Shown here one piece after another: positions 1 to 9,850 of a DNA stretch of 64,000 nucleotides (its first letter is position 1; the number at the start of each line of letters is the position of its first letter). The notes below the pieces were generated by a model. The model worked only from the letters and a program-made list of their open reading frames with translations, was not told where the DNA came from and searched no databases. Both the position numbers and the translations under genes were made by a program. The DNA comes from Roseiarcus sp963816065 (GTDB taxonomy: Bacteria; Pseudomonadota; Alphaproteobacteria; Rhizobiales; Beijerinckiaceae): NCBI GenBank assembly GCA_963816065.1, contig CAWFJG010000022.1, forward strand, positions 391,307-455,306. The letters run 5' to 3'.

Positions 1-112
1 GCCAACATCATAACGCGCGCTGCGGGCGGATCCCTTGAGGGCTGCCGCTTCGCGGGCGCTTGATGACAGTCCCTTCGGGGGGCGCCAGCGACCCGCAGCA
101 GTCCGTCAAGAA

Positions 113-144
113 GCCGCCGGCCGCTTGCAACGGCGGCCGGCGGC
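113..144 (-). terminator. Hairpin just downstream of dnaK
   Basis: A perfect 12-bp stem (113-124 pairing with 133-144) with an 8-base loop lies 8 bases past the dnaK stop codon. On the dnaK strand it is followed by a short pyrimidine-rich tract rather than a long T run. It is most simply a transcription terminator or mRNA 3'-end stabiliser. Confidence 0.6.
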
Positions 145-151
145 GTTCAAA

Positions 152-2064
<1,913 letters not shown>

Positions 2065-2356
2065 AGTCTCCCTGCTCCTTTCGCGGGACCGCCCGGCCCC
2101 GCAGCGGCCGGACCATGAGAAGGACTCCTTCGGCCCGAAGCGGCCGGCGTCGCCTGTTCTGATCCCCTAAATTCCACGTAAATTCGTGGCGGACTCAACG
2201 CGCTTGCGACGCCGAACCCGTCAGTCGCGGCGTATATAGGTTCGGCCTTTTCGAGGCGCAAGGCGCGGAATTGCCGGATTTCTCTCGCCCCGCCGGCCGG
2301 AGCGCCGCCCCAACAAACGACTTTCCCTTTGACCTCGGGCCTTCTACACAGCCCCA

Positions 2357-3295
2357 ATGATGTGTTCGAGGATTTGGCGCCTATCCATCCTGATCGGCGG
2401 CGTGGTGCTGGTCGCGGCGCCGGTCGGCGCGCAACTCGCCCTGCCGGGGGCGGCGCCCTCTCAGCAGGACGGAGCGGCCGCGGTTGCGGCGAAGCCAAAA
2501 AAGTCCGGAAGCGCGGGCAAGGCGGGCAAGAGCGGCAATCCGGCCAGGGCCGCCCTCAAGTCCGCGCCGGCCGCCGAATTGATCGACGGACGCCCGTTGA
2601 TGCTGAACGGCAGGGCGGGGCTCCTGCAGATCTCCGGCCGCGGAGACACGCTGCAGATCGACAAGCTGAGCCTCCCCGGCGAAGGCGTCTCGGACCCGGC
2701 GCAACGCTGCATCCTCAACATTGTCGGCGAGAGGCCGATTGTGGCGACCAGCGATGGTCGTCCGGACGGCCTCGAACGCTACCACGCGGAAGTGCCGGCC
2801 TGCCCGTTCGCCTTCGACGTCGTCGACGGCGCCGTCCTCGTCCCGGCGCAGATCACCGCCTGCGTCTTTAAGTCCGCCGACTGCCAGACGAGCCCGAGCG
2901 GCTTGTGGGGACCGGACGGGACAACGCTCGCGGCGGACGCTGCGGCCATCGGAAAACGCCGCACCGAAGCCGAGAACGCCATGGCCGACGCGCTGCACGC
3001 CCTCGAGGAGCGGGCCAAGGACAATTCCGAGGCGGCGGCTCTGGTGCGGGACCAGAGCGGCCTCGCCGGCGAGCGCGCCGACATCTGCCGCGACTACGTG
3101 CAGGAATCGGAGCATGGATTCTGCGCCGCGAGCGTGACCGCTGCGCGCGCGGCGGCGCTCGAGGCTCGGCTCGCCGCTTTCTCGGGCTCCGAGGGCAAAA
3201 GCGCGAAATCCGACAAGAGCGCCAAAGCCGACAAGCCCGTCAAGCGCAAGAAGGCCAAACCGCCGGAGGGCGTCGAGGCCGACAAGCCTCAATAG
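2357..3295 (+). CDS. Secreted hypothetical protein, LprI-like tail
   Basis: 312 residues with a clear signal peptide (about residues 1-26, hydrophobic ILIGGVVLVAAPVGA, cleavage near GAQ). A Lys/Ala/Gly-rich linker (residues 35-70) follows, then a domain with several cysteines (RCILNIVG, PACPFAF, TACVFKSADCQ). A C-terminal helical part contains CRDYVQESEHGFCAA, resembling the Cys-containing helices of lysozyme-inhibitor LprI/DUF1311 proteins. The last 50 residues are Lys-rich. The even cysteine number and signal suggest a disulfide-bonded periplasmic protein. Function not recognised; the LprI resemblance is weak and from memory. Confidence 0.75.
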   Translation: MMCSRIWRLSILIGGVVLVAAPVGAQLALPGAAPSQQDGAAAVAAKPKKSGSAGKAGKSGNPARAALKSAPAAELIDGRPLMLNGRAGLLQISGRGDTLQIDKLSLPGEGVSDPAQRCILNIVGERPIVATSDGRPDGLERYHAEVPACPFAFDVVDGAVLVPAQITACVFKSADCQTSPSGLWGPDGTTLAADAAAIGKRRTEAENAMADALHALEERAKDNSEAAALVRDQSGLAGERADICRDYVQESEHGFCAASVTAARAAALEARLAAFSGSEGKSAKSDKSAKADKPVKRKKAKPPEGVEADKPQ

Positions 3296-3463
3296 CCGGG
3301 TACTCTGATTGACGAAGCGGGCTTGCCGGCAGAGGACGCCGCGCCGAGGAACGATGGATTCTGAACTCCCGGAAGCCCGCTTTGATTTCCCCATCGACGT
3401 CAGCTAGCGTCCCCGCGGAAGAAGCAGCGCCCAGCATCGGACGCGCTAGGCGAGGGGTCGGAC

Positions 3464-3889
3464 ATGGGAATGTGGCAGGAGTTCAAGGAATTCGCCCTCA
3501 AGGGCAACGCGCTGAGCCTTGCCGTCGGCGTGATCATCGGCGCGGCCTTCGGCAAGATCGTCGACGCCCTGGTCAACGACATCATCATGCCGGTCGTCGG
3601 CATCGCCGGTAAGGCGGACTTCTCCAATTACTATATCCCCCTGTCGAGCGCCGTGACCGCGACCAATCTCGCCGACGCGCGCAAGCAGGGCGGCGTCTTC
3701 GCCTACGGCGACTTCATCACCGTGGCGATCAATTTCGCTATTGTGGCGGTCGCGCTGTTCCTCTTGATCAAGGGCATCAACATGCTGACCCGCGCGGACA
3801 AGGCGAAGCCGGCGGAACCGCCGCCGCCGAGCCCGGAGGTCGTGCTGCTGACCGAAATTCGCGACCAACTCGCCAAGCGAGGCGTCTGA
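3464..3889 (+). CDS. mscL: Large-conductance mechanosensitive channel MscL
   Basis: 141 residues, normal MscL length. Inner-membrane homopentameric channel that opens under membrane tension and releases solutes on osmotic downshock. The N-terminus WQEFKEFALKGNALSLAVGV and the pore helix AVGVIIGAAFGKIVDALVNDIIMP match the family; a periplasmic loop (residues 47-80) and second helix (residues 83-105, ITVAINFAIVAVALFLLIKG) follow, then a charged cytoplasmic helix LLTEIRDQLAKR. Stands alone as a single-gene unit. Confidence 0.97.
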   Translation: MGMWQEFKEFALKGNALSLAVGVIIGAAFGKIVDALVNDIIMPVVGIAGKADFSNYYIPLSSAVTATNLADARKQGGVFAYGDFITVAINFAIVAVALFLLIKGINMLTRADKAKPAEPPPPSPEVVLLTEIRDQLAKRGV

Positions 3890-4274
3890 GACCTAACGGC
3901 TCGGCGTCGGCGGACCCCGCGGTGGCGCTACGGCATGCACACAACTCAAATCGGGAGGCGGACCCCTTACTCCGGCTTTGCCGGGGAAGGTGGCGCGAAG
4001 CGTCGGATGGGTGTGGCCCACGGCTTCGTCGAAGTCTGATTATGCGGACGCAATCGGTGATTTACGTCTATCCCGTCCTGCTTTCCGCACCCCATCCGGT
4101 CCTAGGGACCGCCTTCCCCAGCAAGCTGGGGAAGGGATACGCCGACCGGCTGCGGCTCAATGACTTGCGCGCATCCCGTAGCGTCACCGTGGGCGAGGGC
4201 GGGAAAGCGAAGTCGCGGCGAGGAGCAAGCCCCGCGTCGGATTGCCGGTTGATTTGCGTGAGAAATCACCCGCG
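3890..4274. other. Gene-free stretch with palindromes
   Basis: No convincing gene. It holds the CCTTCCCCAGC/GCTGGGGAAGG palindrome listed separately and a smaller CCGGC-GCCGG hairpin near 3972-3985, followed by GGGGAAGG. These look like members of a dispersed palindromic repeat family rather than coding sequence. Confidence 0.5.
4112..4135. repeat. 24-bp palindrome (REP-like)
   Basis: Perfect 11-bp inverted repeat, CCTTCCCCAGC and GCTGGGGAAGG, separated by AA. It lies 220 bases past mscL, too far for a simple mscL terminator and without a T run. The form resembles intergenic palindromic repeats that are multicopy in many alphaproteobacteria; copy number cannot be judged here. Confidence 0.55.
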
Positions 4275-4553
4275 TTATGCTGGGAGATTGTCGAGGGCGA
4301 CGCCGACGGTCATCAGCGTCGCGAACACGGCGTAAGTCTTTCCAGCGAACGTGCGTCTCGCGGCGGCGACGCCGATCAGGATCTCGATCTCGCCGCGCAC
4401 ATTGCGCACTCGGATCAAACATCCCTTCACATGGACGGCGGCGAGTTGGGCCACAATCGGCCAGGCCGCGTGCAGGCGCGGCAGCTGAACGCGACGTTTG
4501 GCGGCGACGATCTGATTGTCTTTCACAACTTCGAAATCGTAGGATTTGGACAT
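4275..4553 (-). CDS. Small DUF6894-like protein
   Basis: 92 residues starting MSKSYDFEVVKDNQIV. The pattern of a short N-terminal strand, a central helix (LPRLHAAWPIVAQLA) and a strand with basic/acidic alternation (CLIRVRNVRGEIEILIGVAAAR) resembles the small DUF6894 proteins that are abundant in Hyphomicrobiales. No signal peptide. Function unknown. It lies 48 bases downstream of copA on the same strand, so it may be read through from the copper operon. Confidence 0.55.
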   Translation of the reverse strand: MSKSYDFEVVKDNQIVAAKRRVQLPRLHAAWPIVAQLAAVHVKGCLIRVRNVRGEIEILIGVAAARRTFAGKTYAVFATLMTVGVALDNLPA

Positions 4554-4601
4554 GCGTTGGAAGCTCCTCGCAGCGCCGGCCGCCCGCCGCGCCCGGTGAG
4601 G

Positions 4602-7217
4602 CTAAGAGGCGCATGGGGTCAAAGTTTGCCCGAACCGTGGCGTCTCGCTGCGCACGCTCAAAGCGTGACTTCGCCTCAGCCGTAGCGCATTGGCGATGAC
4701 GCTGACGGACGAGAGCGACATCGCCGCGGCCGCCACGATCGGAGACAACAGGATGCCGAACGCAGGATAGAGGACGCCCGCCGCGATCGGCACGCCGGCG
4801 GCGTTGTAGAGGAAGGCGAAAGCAAGGTTCTGCCGCACGTTGCGCATGGTCGCCTTCGACAGTTTTCGAGCGCGGACGAGTCCGGCGAGATCGCCCTTGA
4901 GCAGCGTCATGCCGGCGCTCTCGATCGCCGCATCCGTCCCCGTGCCCATCGCGATGCCGACGTCGGCCGCCGCCAGCGCCGGCGCGTCGTTGACGCCGTC
5001 CCCCGCCATGCCCACCACAAAGCCCTCGCTTTTCAGCCGTGCGACCGTGGCCGCCTTGCCCTCGGGACGGACCTCCGCCTCATAAGCCTCGAGTTCGAGC
5101 TTGGCGGCGACCGCCGCGGCCGTCGCGCGATTGTCGCCCGTCAGCATGACGACCTTCAGGCCTTGCCCCTTGAGCGCGGCAAGCGCTGCAGCCGCGCCCG
5201 CCTTCACCGGATCGGATACCGCGATCAGCGCCGCCGCCCTGCCGTCGACGGCGACGAACACGACGGTTGCGCCGTCGCGCCGCAACGCATCGGCCCTCGC
5301 GGCGAGCGGCGACGCGTCGGCGCCGCGCTCGGCGACGAACGTGGCCGAACCGACCGCGATGGCGCGTCCCTCGACGAGACCGGCAACGCCGCCGCCCGCA
5401 AAGGCGTGGAAATCGGCGGCCTCGGCGAGCTTGAGGCGTTTGCGCCGCGCCGCGGCGACCACGGCGGCGGCGATCGGGTGCTCGCTCGACCGCTCGAGGC
5501 TCGCGGCCAGTCTCAACGCGTCGTCGGCCGAAAATCCCGGCGCCGCGTCGATGGCGGAGAGGCGCGGCTTGCCCTCGGTCAGGGTCCCCGTCTTGTCTAC
5601 GACCAGGGTGTCGACCGCCTCGAACCGTTCGAGCGCCTCGGCGTCGCGGACCAGCACGCCGGCGCGCGCCCCGGCGCCGACGCCGACCATGATCGCCATC
5701 GGCGTCGCCAATCCGAGCGCACAGGGGCAGGCGATGATGAGGACCGAGACCGCGGCGACGAGCGCGAAGGCGAATCGCGGCTCGGGGCCGAACATGAACC
5801 ACGCCAGAAAGGCGAGAACCGCTGCTGCGCCGACCAGCGGCACGAACCACAGGCTCACCCGGTCGGCGAGCCTCTGGGCCGGCGCCCGGCTGCGCTGCGC
5901 CTTGGCGACGAGATCGACCATGCGCGCCAGCGCCGTGTCGCGCCCGACCTTCTCGGCTCGCATGACGATGACGCCCGAGCCATTGACCGCGCCGCCGACC
6001 AGCTTCGCGCCGACCGCCTTCATCACCGGCATCGACTCGCCGGTCATCATCGATTCGTCGACCGCGCTGGCGCCGTCGACGACCTCGCCGTCGACCGGGA
6101 TCTTCTCGCCGGGGCGGACCCGCAATTTGTCGCCGACCATCACGTCCGTGAGCGCGACCTCGTGGTCGTGACCGTCGGCGTCGACACGCAAGGCGCGTTT
6201 CGGCGCGAGGTCGAGCAGCGCGCGGATCGCGTCGCCCGTCTTTTCACGCGCAACCAGTTCGAGCACCTGACCGACGATCACCAAGAGCGTGATGACGGCC
6301 GAAGCCTCGAAATAAACGGGCGGCGCCCCGTGACGGCCGAGCGCATCGGGAAAGAGCCCGGGCGCGGCCGTGGCTACCACGCTGTAGGACCAGGCGACGC
6401 CGACGCCGAGCGCGATCAAGGTGAACATGTTGAGGTTGCGGGTCTTGATCGACGCCCAGGCGCGCACGAAGAACGGCCAGCCGGCGCCGAGCGCGACCGG
6501 AGTCGCGAGTAGAAGCTCGATCCAGTTCGAGAGTTGCGGCGTCAGCCATTCCGGCCGAAAGACATGCCCGCCCATGTCGAGGACGACCAGCGGAACCGTA
6601 AGCGCCAGCGCCAACCAGAGCCGGCGCTTCATGTCGATCAGCTCTGCGTTCGGCCCCGCCTCCGCCGAGGGCGTCTCCGGTTCGAGCGCCATGCCGCAGA
6701 TCGGGCACGAACCGGGGCCTTCCCGCCGGATTTCCGGATGCATCGGACAGGTGAAGATCGCCCCGGGCGGCGCTTCCTGCTGTCGCTGCTCCCGGTCGGC
6801 ATCCACGCCCAGGGCGCCGAGGTAACGCGCCGGGTCGGCGGCGAACTTGGCGCGGCAGCCGGCGCAGCAGAAATAGTAGGTCGCTCCGTCGTGTTCGAAT
6901 TGGTGCTCCGCCGTCGCCGGATCGACCGGCATGCCACAGACGGGGTCCTTGGCTGAGGCTGCGACGCCGCCGGGCGCCGTCGCGGAGCCCGCGTGATCGT
7001 GACGAAGCGCGTGGGGCGACGGCTCGGCCGCCAGATACCGACCGGGGTTCGCGGCGAATTTCGTCCGACACCCGGCGGAGCAGAAATAATAGATCGCGCC
7101 GTCGTGGGCCAAACGATGCTGTGCGGTCGCCGGATCGACGGACATGCCGCACACCGGGTCCTTGGCTATGGCTTTTTCCGTCTCAACAAGGCTCATTGTT
7201 TTGCCATCGCGCCTCAT
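4602..7217 (-). CDS. copA: Copper-exporting P1B-type ATPase with two YHS domains
   Basis: Inner-membrane heavy-metal P-type ATPase of about 870 residues that exports Cu(I) using ATP. In order it carries two tandem YHS metal-binding domains (KDPVCGMSVDP and KDPVCGMPVDP), a heavy-metal-binding motif TCPMHPEI..CPICGM, then the transporter core. Visible core motifs are TGES in the actuator, the intramembrane CPC (IIACPCALGLATP), the phosphorylation site DKTGTLTEGKP, SSEHPIAAA and the hinge GDGVNDAPAL. HMA domains are absent. The longest open frame begins with TTG at 7244, but that codon touches the promoter -10 element (7245-7250), so it cannot be used. I chose ATG 7217, which has an AAGGG site; ATG 7196 (MSLVETEK) is the alternative. 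Divergent from cueR, which should activate it on copper stress. Confidence 0.93.
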   Translation of the reverse strand: MRRDGKTMSLVETEKAIAKDPVCGMSVDPATAQHRLAHDGAIYYFCSAGCRTKFAANPGRYLAAEPSPHALRHDHAGSATAPGGVAASAKDPVCGMPVDPATAEHQFEHDGATYYFCCAGCRAKFAADPARYLGALGVDADREQRQQEAPPGAIFTCPMHPEIRREGPGSCPICGMALEPETPSAEAGPNAELIDMKRRLWLALALTVPLVVLDMGGHVFRPEWLTPQLSNWIELLLATPVALGAGWPFFVRAWASIKTRNLNMFTLIALGVGVAWSYSVVATAAPGLFPDALGRHGAPPVYFEASAVITLLVIVGQVLELVAREKTGDAIRALLDLAPKRALRVDADGHDHEVALTDVMVGDKLRVRPGEKIPVDGEVVDGASAVDESMMTGESMPVMKAVGAKLVGGAVNGSGVIVMRAEKVGRDTALARMVDLVAKAQRSRAPAQRLADRVSLWFVPLVGAAAVLAFLAWFMFGPEPRFAFALVAAVSVLIIACPCALGLATPMAIMVGVGAGARAGVLVRDAEALERFEAVDTLVVDKTGTLTEGKPRLSAIDAAPGFSADDALRLAASLERSSEHPIAAAVVAAARRKRLKLAEAADFHAFAGGGVAGLVEGRAIAVGSATFVAERGADASPLAARADALRRDGATVVFVAVDGRAAALIAVSDPVKAGAAAALAALKGQGLKVVMLTGDNRATAAAVAAKLELEAYEAEVRPEGKAATVARLKSEGFVVGMAGDGVNDAPALAAADVGIAMGTGTDAAIESAGMTLLKGDLAGLVRARKLSKATMRNVRQNLAFAFLYNAAGVPIAAGVLYPAFGILLSPIVAAAAMSLSSVSVIANALRLRRSHALSVRSETPRFGQTLTPCAS

Positions 7218-7244
7218 GCGCGCCCTTGAAGATATCGCGCCCAA

Positions 7245-7275
7245 GTCATAGACCTTCCCACCATGGGAAGGTCAA
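7245..7275 (-). promoter_or_regulatory. CueR-type operator and copA promoter
   Basis: On the copA strand the -35 box TTGACC (7270-7275) and -10 box TATGAC (7245-7250) are separated by 19 bases, the over-long spacer typical of promoters remodelled by MerR-family activators. The spacer holds a dyad, ACCTTCC (7252-7258) and GGAAGGT (7266-7272), 7 bases apart, which matches the known CueR/HmrR box. It sits in the short gap between divergent copA and cueR, so one dimer can control both genes. Confidence 0.9.
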
Positions 7276-7290
7276 GCGAGGGATTGTCGC

Positions 7291-7686
7291 ATGAATATCG
7301 GCGCGGCGGCTTCGGCGAGCGGCGTGACCGCCAAGATGATCCGCCATTACGAATTGATCGGCCTGTTGCCGCCCGCGGAACGACGATCCAACACCTATCG
7401 GGACTATGGCGAGCGGGAGGTGCACGAGCTTCGGTTCATCAAGCGGGCGCGCCGTCTCGGCTTTTCGACGGCGGAAATCGCCGCGCTGCTGGCGCTGTGG
7501 CGCGACCGGGCGCGTCCGAGCCGCGAGGTCAGGCAGATCGCCGAACGCCACGTCGCCGAACTCGAGGCGCGCATCGCCGAGATGCAGGCGATGGCCAAGA
7601 CGCTCGCCGGGCTGGTCGAGGCCTGCTGCGGCGACGATCGTCCCGACTGCCCGATCCTGGACGACCTCGCGCAAGGCGCGCGATAG
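7291..7686 (+). CDS. cueR: Copper-responsive MerR-family regulator CueR/HmrR
   Basis: 131 residues. N-terminal winged helix-turn-helix (IGAAASASGVTAKMIRHYE, then NTYRDYGEREVHELRFI) typical of MerR, a dimerisation helix (residues 80-110), and a C-terminal metal loop CCGDDRPDCPIL with the two-cysteine spacing of Cu(I) sensors. It should bind the dyad at 7252-7272 and switch on copA when Cu(I) rises. A GAGGG motif lies 9 bases before the ATG. The next gene converges on it, so cueR is transcribed alone. Confidence 0.93.
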   Translation: MNIGAAASASGVTAKMIRHYELIGLLPPAERRSNTYRDYGEREVHELRFIKRARRLGFSTAEIAALLALWRDRARPSREVRQIAERHVAELEARIAEMQAMAKTLAGLVEACCGDDRPDCPILDDLAQGAR

Positions 7687-8184
7687 ACGCGGCGCGTCTC
7701 GCCGCGCTTGAAGCGCGATGGACACAAAAAACGACAGGCGCTTGCCGCGTCTTCTTGGATCTTCATGCTCCTTGTGGTGAATTTTGTCGCGCTTTCCGTA
7801 GGCCGGCGTGACCCCCTACAACCCGAGCGCGCTCCTTGCCGCGCCCCGTTTCATGCGCCTGTTATTTGCCTGTTTCGAGCCTGATAAGTGCCTGTTAACT
7901 GCCTGTTCCGAGCCTGTTCGAGTCCCCTGTTCCGTGCCGCAACTGCTCGGTTGTATGACCATCAACACCATGATATAGCTAGACTTTTTGGAATGGACGG
8001 CGGCCCCGGCAAAAATAAGCCGCCTGCTAGCAGGCAAACCGGTCCGGATAACTTGGCGATGGAGAGCGCAGTCGTCACGAGCACAGGCGACGAGGAGCGT
8101 CAGCGCGCGCCGGCGTTGTCGTGGAGGCGACCCCGAGATCCTGTCGCGACCCCTGATCACGCGAGGCCGGCGAGGGCGATCGGC
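7687..8184. other. Gene-free gap between converging genes
   Basis: About 500 bases between the 3' ends of cueR and the glycosyltransferase gene. No gene seen. Its main content is the GCCTGTT heptamer array at 7857-7931, listed separately. An AT-richer stretch at 7945-8000 and a small palindrome CCTGCTAGCAGG (8030-8041) follow. Confidence 0.6.
7857..7931 (+). repeat. Array of GCCTGTT heptamers at 11-bp period
   Basis: Six copies begin at 7857, 7868, 7879 (variant GCCTGAT), 7890, 7901 and 7912, each exactly 11 bp apart, with four unrelated bases between copies. A seventh, CCCTGTT, begins at 7925 after a 13-bp step. A second, inverted array of the same heptamer lies at 41189-41262. Both sit between converging genes. 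One copy per helical turn means all heptamers face the same side of the DNA. No known repeat family is recognised. Confidence 0.85.
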
Positions 8185-9549
8185 TCAACGCCCGCGAACC
8201 GCATCTCGGATCCGGCGTCCGATCCGCTTGCGAAGGGGCGTTTCGAGTTGGGTCACCTGCGCGTGCAGTTGCGCGGCCCAAGACGAGACAGCGGCATTGT
8301 GCGATTCCGTGCCGATGAGCTGCGCCTGCAGCGCATCGCGCTCCAATTCCACTTTGGCGAGGCTTGCTTCCGCTGCGGCGAGGTCTGTTGTCACTTTGGC
8401 GAGATTCGCTTCAACTGTGGCGAGGTTCGCGCGCAAACCTTCCGCGGCCGTCAGTCCCGCTTGCAGGCGCCCTCGCTCCGCCTCGGCCGCCTGCAAACCG
8501 GCCACGTGGGTCCTCAGTTCGCCAAGCTCCGCGGCGCTCTGCCAGTAGCCTTGCTCGAAATGGAACGTCAGCGCCTTGAGCTTCACCAGATATGTGGACG
8601 CGTCCGCGACAACTTCGGCGAGCGGTGCGGGGCCCTCGGCGATAGCGAGCCGATATTGCTCCTCCCACTGGTCGACGGCGGCGTCTATGCCCGCTTCCGC
8701 ATGGACAAGATCGGCGACGTGCGAGACTTCCACCGCATCATAGCGATCAAGCTCGCGCCCCACGCGCTCGATGGTCACGGGACGTCCCACAAGAAGCGCC
8801 AGGGCGAAATTCGCCGCCCGCTGCCGATGGAAGCTCTGGCGGGTCACGAGGCCGCCTAAGCCTTGCGGATCGGCCAGAACGACTGCGCATCCGCACGCCA
8901 TCGCTTCGAGCGCCGAGCGTCCGACCGCAAAGACGATGTCGAAGGTGGGAAGCAGTTCGTGGGGACGGTCGGTCGGCCGGCCGAACCCGTAGCCGGCGCC
9001 CTCCAACTCCAAGCCGTGCCGAAGACAGGCCTCGCGGATGGCAAGAAAGGCAGGCGAATTGGGCCTCCAGGCATTGCCATAGACGAGCGCCCGCCTGACC
9101 CGCGCGCTCGCGTCGCGCCGCAGCGGAAAGCGCTCGATGTCGACGAAATTCGGAATGACGGTGATTCTCGCCGGCGGGACGCCCGAGGTCACCAGTCGGT
9201 CCCGGGTCAGTTCGCTGATGGCGACGTAGCGCCGCACGGAGGCGAGAACCAGGGGAGTCTCGAGCCAAGGCGCCCAGCCGTGGCAGGCGTAGACCACGGG
9301 CGTCTGGGGAAAGCGCAGGCTGGCTGCGGCCGCGTCGAGAATATGCTGTCCGTGAATAACCTCGGGCGGCTCTGTCAGCATTCTCAGGTCGTCGATGACC
9401 GGGGTGGCCGAGGCGCGCAAATCGGCCGCGACGTCGCCGAGGATGGTGCTGTAGGCGATGGCCCGATGCCCCCGCCGGCGCAGCCGGACGGCAATGTCGC
9501 GGATGTACAGTTCGCTCCCGCCGCGGTCCGAAAGCCGGCTGTTCGTCAA
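8185..9549 (-). CDS. Glycosyltransferase family 4-like with C-terminal coiled coil
   Basis: 454 residues from the TTG at 9549. N-terminal GT-B fold: NSRLSDRGGSELYIRDIA is the glycine-rich acceptor-side loop, and ITVIPNFVDIERF with RSALEAMACGCAVVLAD is the C-terminal nucleotide-sugar domain with the conserved Glu. Residues about 330-430 form a long Ala/Leu/Glu-rich coiled coil (repeated LAAAEASLAKVE type), and the end is basic. It likely adds a sugar in surface polysaccharide synthesis. The start is odd: homologues begin MRILLTNSRL, and here the in-frame codons before the TTG read ATC-CGT-ATC-CTT with AGGGGG 6 bases ahead, so the true start is probably at 9561, with ATC where ATG is expected. 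Confidence 0.8.
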   Translation of the reverse strand: MTNSRLSDRGGSELYIRDIAVRLRRRGHRAIAYSTILGDVAADLRASATPVIDDLRMLTEPPEVIHGQHILDAAAASLRFPQTPVVYACHGWAPWLETPLVLASVRRYVAISELTRDRLVTSGVPPARITVIPNFVDIERFPLRRDASARVRRALVYGNAWRPNSPAFLAIREACLRHGLELEGAGYGFGRPTDRPHELLPTFDIVFAVGRSALEAMACGCAVVLADPQGLGGLVTRQSFHRQRAANFALALLVGRPVTIERVGRELDRYDAVEVSHVADLVHAEAGIDAAVDQWEEQYRLAIAEGPAPLAEVVADASTYLVKLKALTFHFEQGYWQSAAELGELRTHVAGLQAAEAERGRLQAGLTAAEGLRANLATVEANLAKVTTDLAAAEASLAKVELERDALQAQLIGTESHNAAVSSWAAQLHAQVTQLETPLRKRIGRRIRDAVRGR

Positions 9550-9850
9550 AAGGATACGGATGCTTGCCCCCTCGCGCGGATGCGGTCGAGCTCAGGAACC
9601 GCGCGCTCAGGACGACTGCGGCTCGCCGGACAACTTCTTCCAAACGACAGTCCGCGCCAACTGTGCCGCGAGTGGCATAATCCGAACCGAGTTCAAATCG
9701 CCACCCAGACCCCAGAAAATCGCTCGGTGTTGTCGGTTGCTGCAAGGCGAGAAGTCGAACGTCAACGTCCAGGCATGTTCCGAATCGACATTCGCCCGTC
9801 CCTCTCATCCCTCTTGCCCGCGCCGTCTTGCGGCGCCAAGAAGCGGCCCC

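Noticed and set aside
2174..2189. CCACG-TAAATT-CGTGG dyad upstream of dnaK as a CIRCE or heat-shock operator
   Set aside because: Too short and unlike the CIRCE consensus, and no clear RpoH -35/-10 pair could be placed around it.
5163..6512. 449-codon plus-strand frame over copA
   Set aside because: Antisense shadow rich in Arg, Asp and His; no homology, while copA motifs are all in the minus frame.
7687..7931. CRISPR array at the GCCTGTT repeats
   Set aside because: Units are 7 bases with 4-base spacers, far below CRISPR repeat and spacer sizes, and no cas genes are in the window.
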